In this document: piece by piece, positions 4,248 to 7,025 of the stretch
Layout of the letters: the number at the start of each line of letters is the position of its first letter
How positions within the stretch are numbered: position 1 is the first letter of the stretch
NCBI GenBank assembly: GCA_038322815.1
Contig: JBBQGG010000098.1
Span: 1-7,025, forward strand
DNA from: PALSA-1296 sp038322815
GTDB taxonomy: Bacteria; Bacteroidota; Ignavibacteria; Palsa-1295
Length of the DNA: 7,025 nucleotides
Direction of reading: 5' to 3'
Notes under the pieces: generated by a model
Database searches by the model: none
Seen by the model: only the letters and a program-made list of their open reading frames with translations
What the model was told of the DNA's origin: nothing
Made by a program: the position numbers and the translations under genes

Positions 4248-7025
4248 ATGAAAAGATTTTATCTTGCAGTCATTATACTGCTGTTAACAGCTTGTTCAGC
4301 ATATTCGCAGATCATCGTTCCGAAAGGTTGGGAGAAAAAAGACTCAATCCGGTTTGCGCTTTATCCGTTTTTCGAAACAGGTCTAATTGTTGCTACTCCT
4401 GCCGAAGTCGTTAAACAAGCCGACACGATCAATGCAAATTGGGACGGGGATTTCGGAGGAATAGATCTCTCAAACCCCGGATCGCCTATTGCAGGCGTAT
4501 CTCCTGAAGTCATTAAAAATTTTTTTCCGCAGCCGGTCGATTTAGGGTTAAACTTTAAACAACTTCCATATTTAGCGCTGCCCTTTCAGATTCCCGAAAC
4601 GTTTTATGACGGGTTGATGTGGCGGTATAATGATGCGAATATTTCAGGGCATCCGGCAGGCATTACTTATAACAATAATACATTCGACTCAGCCGATATA
4701 TCCCCTTATACAGAGTTTCCTCAGTCTAATTCCATAGTAAACGGCAAATTTCCATCAAGAAGGAACAAAACCGGAAGCGGCTCCGATGTTGATACATTCT
4801 ACTATGGCAATGAAGGTAGAGTTATTCTTGGAATGTCGGATATAAGAGATGTTTCAAAACAATTAAAAGAATCGCTTAATGGATTTTTCACACCCATTTC
4901 TGGGGGAAAATATCAGCGTGATACTGTCTATCATCCCCATGATACTGCCCGCGCATTTTCCCTCACAGTGACGTTCAATATTGATGGTCCTATTGAGACT
5001 GCATTAAGGAATGGAAGGGATAGTCTTGATCTGCCATTATTGCGCGTACAAGTTCTATTTAAAAGAGGAAAAGATCCAACTAATCCATTAGATAACGGTC
5101 AAGCAGTTTTGCCGATGGTGCCGTATAAAACAAATTCTACGCCATCGAATCCGGGCTGGTGGATTTTAGCCGATAAGATCATTACGAAAAATATTTATAA
5201 TAATAACGATTCTCTTTCCGATAGCTGGCGCGTGCCCGATACATTAGCGAACGGTTCGCCGTCCCATTCCTGGAAATTTCGTCAGCTTCATATATTGCTT
5301 GCCGATCTGCCAACCGATTTGAAAAATGTAACCTATAATAATATTGTAAATAATGATTGGAGTGGATTTGGACTAAAACAATATGAGCATGATACTCCGG
5401 ATACAATTTATATACATCCAGACTCTTTAGTAGATAAACCATCTGATACTAGTTTTACTGCATTACCTATCCTCGAAGTGCGCTTACTCTCTACCTATCG
5501 TGCAAAAGTGAGGGTTCGCGGTATGGAAATCGAAGATGATATAGTCGATAAGTTTCTGTACCGTAAACCTGATGGCGCTACGTCGCATTCCTGCGAACCT
5601 GATGGCAGAAAAGGAGGCTTCGATAGTGTTGTGGCAACGGTAATGCGCGATTTATCGGCGCAAAAACACGGATTGCAGTTGGAAATTCAGTATAACGATA
5701 CTCGTGATCATTTCCACCGTTACGGGTGGCCCATGATTGCCTATATGGATTATATGGGATCGGCTGATAGCATTTATTCCCATATTCATGAACAGGATTA
5801 TGGCGGATATGCCCTTCATTATCGGAGAGATAGAAGAAGCTATGACGGATCAGTCCCCTCGATGTTTGAAAATGAAGGGTATCCCAACGTTACTGCAGAT
5901 ACGGCAATGCCGAGAGATTATATTTATTATACCGATACGACGGTAACCGGATCATATCCAAGCGCCGGCGATAAGCGGACGGGGTTATGGTATACGCGCA
6001 AGACAACTGGCGCGGATTCGATGAAATCGTATAACATCTTTGACACGGTTTTTAATGGAGCGCCATTTCTCTCCGGCTCTATCAGAGCGACAGTCAATGC
6101 AGCGCAAATGCATCCAGTAAACAAACGTTTTGCCGTTGAAGTCAATATTCCTGTATGGGGTCAAATCAATCATAAACATTCAGCGAATCCAACATGGGAA
6201 ACTCATATCGGCTTTCCTGAATTTATCACAGCACATATATACGGCTTTATAGCAAACGGTATAACCTGTCTCAATGACGGCCAGGCGTATAATATAGGCG
6301 ATACAAACGGACTTGCTTTAGGTTTGGTCACTCTTTCCGGACGAAATGCTCATTTCTATGATAGTTCAACTTTTGATCATAAGAAAATGCTGCATTGGGT
6401 TCATGGCTTTAATTTCGGTCATACTTTTGCAACGAATGAAAATTATTGTCCGAATCATGATAGTAACGATTTTGATTTCGGATTCCCAAATTATTATACA
6501 GGCTTCTCGAATTCCTGGCGGGCTGTTAAACGAGGTCTTGAGCGCATCAATCAAATTTATGATACGAATGCACATAATAAAATTCCGTTCAAGCGCTTTA
6601 CCTGGCTTGATGTCTATAGCACTCATAAGGCTCTTCAGGTAATTACGACAACTCATCCCGTCAATCAGGATTCCCTTACCAAAGCAAAAGCCTTTCTGAA
6701 GTGCTTCTGCACGACGAAAGTAGATCCCTGGAATCGCGGTACACACGGAGAATATATTGATAGCATTTCTTCCGGTACGCTAGTTGCCGATCATGCAGAC
6801 CGTACTTTTGCCGAAGTGGGGTTATTTATTGATTCTATAAATTCAACAACAAAGAATTATGCCGCCCTTGTTGTGAATACAAGAATGTATCCATCACTCC
6901 GAGATGCCGATGACAGCGGATATTACAACAAAGGATTTGAAGCCCCTAAGGATTCCATTCAGCGATGCCGTTCTATTTATGGCGATATCGACACCCGTAA
7001 AGTCTGGTTCAAGATCGATACATCT
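4248..7025 (+). CDS. large exported protein of unknown function, 3' end outside window
   Basis: The frame is open from the ATG at 4248 to the window edge without a stop (926 codons), so the protein is larger than 926 residues. The N-terminus is an export signal: Lys2-Arg3, the hydrophobic core FYLAVIILLLTA, then CSAYSQ. It fits signal peptidase I cleavage after Ser20, but LTA-Cys16 also fits a lipobox, so secreted and lipoprotein forms are both possible. The body is rich in Asp, Asn, Tyr, Trp and His. It has only six further Cys (449, 674, 734, 819, 821, 907) and no obvious short repeat, consistent with a folded extracytoplasmic protein. I recognise no family and see no secure catalytic motif. 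Because its neighbour carries a T9SS tail, a sorting domain at the unseen C-terminus is plausible. The genes are 12 bp apart and probably share a transcript. A surface or extracellular role is inferred. Confidence 0.85.
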   Translation, partial: MKRFYLAVIILLLTACSAYSQIIVPKGWEKKDSIRFALYPFFETGLIVATPAEVVKQADTINANWDGDFGGIDLSNPGSPIAGVSPEVIKNFFPQPVDLGLNFKQLPYLALPFQIPETFYDGLMWRYNDANISGHPAGITYNNNTFDSADISPYTEFPQSNSIVNGKFPSRRNKTGSGSDVDTFYYGNEGRVILGMSDIRDVSKQLKESLNGFFTPISGGKYQRDTVYHPHDTARAFSLTVTFNIDGPIETALRNGRDSLDLPLLRVQVLFKRGKDPTNPLDNGQAVLPMVPYKTNSTPSNPGWWILADKIITKNIYNNNDSLSDSWRVPDTLANGSPSHSWKFRQLHILLADLPTDLKNVTYNNIVNNDWSGFGLKQYEHDTPDTIYIHPDSLVDKPSDTSFTALPILEVRLLSTYRAKVRVRGMEIEDDIVDKFLYRKPDGATSHSCEPDGRKGGFDSVVATVMRDLSAQKHGLQLEIQYNDTRDHFHRYGWPMIAYMDYMGSADSIYSHIHEQDYGGYALHYRRDRRSYDGSVPSMFENEGYPNVTADTAMPRDYIYYTDTTVTGSYPSAGDKRTGLWYTRKTTGADSMKSYNIFDTVFNGAPFLSGSIRATVNAAQMHPVNKRFAVEVNIPVWGQINHKHSANPTWETHIGFPEFITAHIYGFIANGITCLNDGQAYNIGDTNGLALGLVTLSGRNAHFYDSSTFDHKKMLHWVHGFNFGHTFATNENYCPNHDSNDFDFGFPNYYTGFSNSWRAVKRGLERINQIYDTNAHNKIPFKRFTWLDVYSTHKALQVITTTHPVNQDSLTKAKAFLKCFCTTKVDPWNRGTHGEYIDSISSGTLVADHADRTFAEVGLFIDSINSTTKNYAALVVNTRMYPSLRDADDSGYYNKGFEAPKDSIQRCRSIYGDIDTRKVWFKIDTS

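Noticed and set aside
6366..6746. Minus-strand ORF of 126 codons
   Set aside because: It lies wholly opposite the large exported protein, whose frame is open throughout.

Overview
The window looks like a chromosomal segment from a Bacteroidota/Chlorobiota-type bacterium of the FCB group. The clearest sign is a secreted beta-propeller protein with a C-terminal type IX secretion (T9SS type A) sorting domain. Strong Shine-Dalgarno sites in front of the secreted genes and the transposase (AAGGAGG, AGGAGA, AAGGAGA) fit Ignavibacteria- or Kapabacteria-like lineages better than classical Bacteroidia. The lineage is inferred, not shown.

Bases 2-1252 (+) hold three overlapping genes that read as one transcription unit: the C-terminal half of a GHKL-fold ATP-binding protein (its start lies outside the window), a 114-residue STAS-like DUF4325 protein, and a 182-residue protein with two N-terminal membrane helices and a soluble helical tail. 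An ATPase/kinase fold next to a STAS-like fold recalls the SpoIIAB/SpoIIAA anti-sigma partner-switching pair. The membrane protein would be the candidate output. This is the part of the window most likely to be a little-described system.

Bases about 1263-2372 hold an IS1595-family (ISXO2-like) insertion sequence with an intact 312-residue transposase on the minus strand. It sits about 10 bp beyond the stop codon of the third gene, with plausible imperfect ends and an imperfect 9-bp target duplication.

Bases 2410-2753 (-) hold a small XRE-type repressor whose reading frame is shifted after the DNA-binding core. Adding one base to a short A or T run restores a conventional 84-residue protein ending at 2432. 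A perfect inverted repeat with 14-bp arms lies just upstream and overlaps a plausible promoter, so it is a good autoregulatory operator candidate.

Bases 2946-7025 (+) hold two exported-protein genes 12 bp apart, probably co-transcribed: a 429-residue Ycf48/BNR-like propeller with a T9SS tail, and a very large exported protein of unknown function that is open to the end of the window (926 codons seen). No rRNA, tRNA or CRISPR array was seen.
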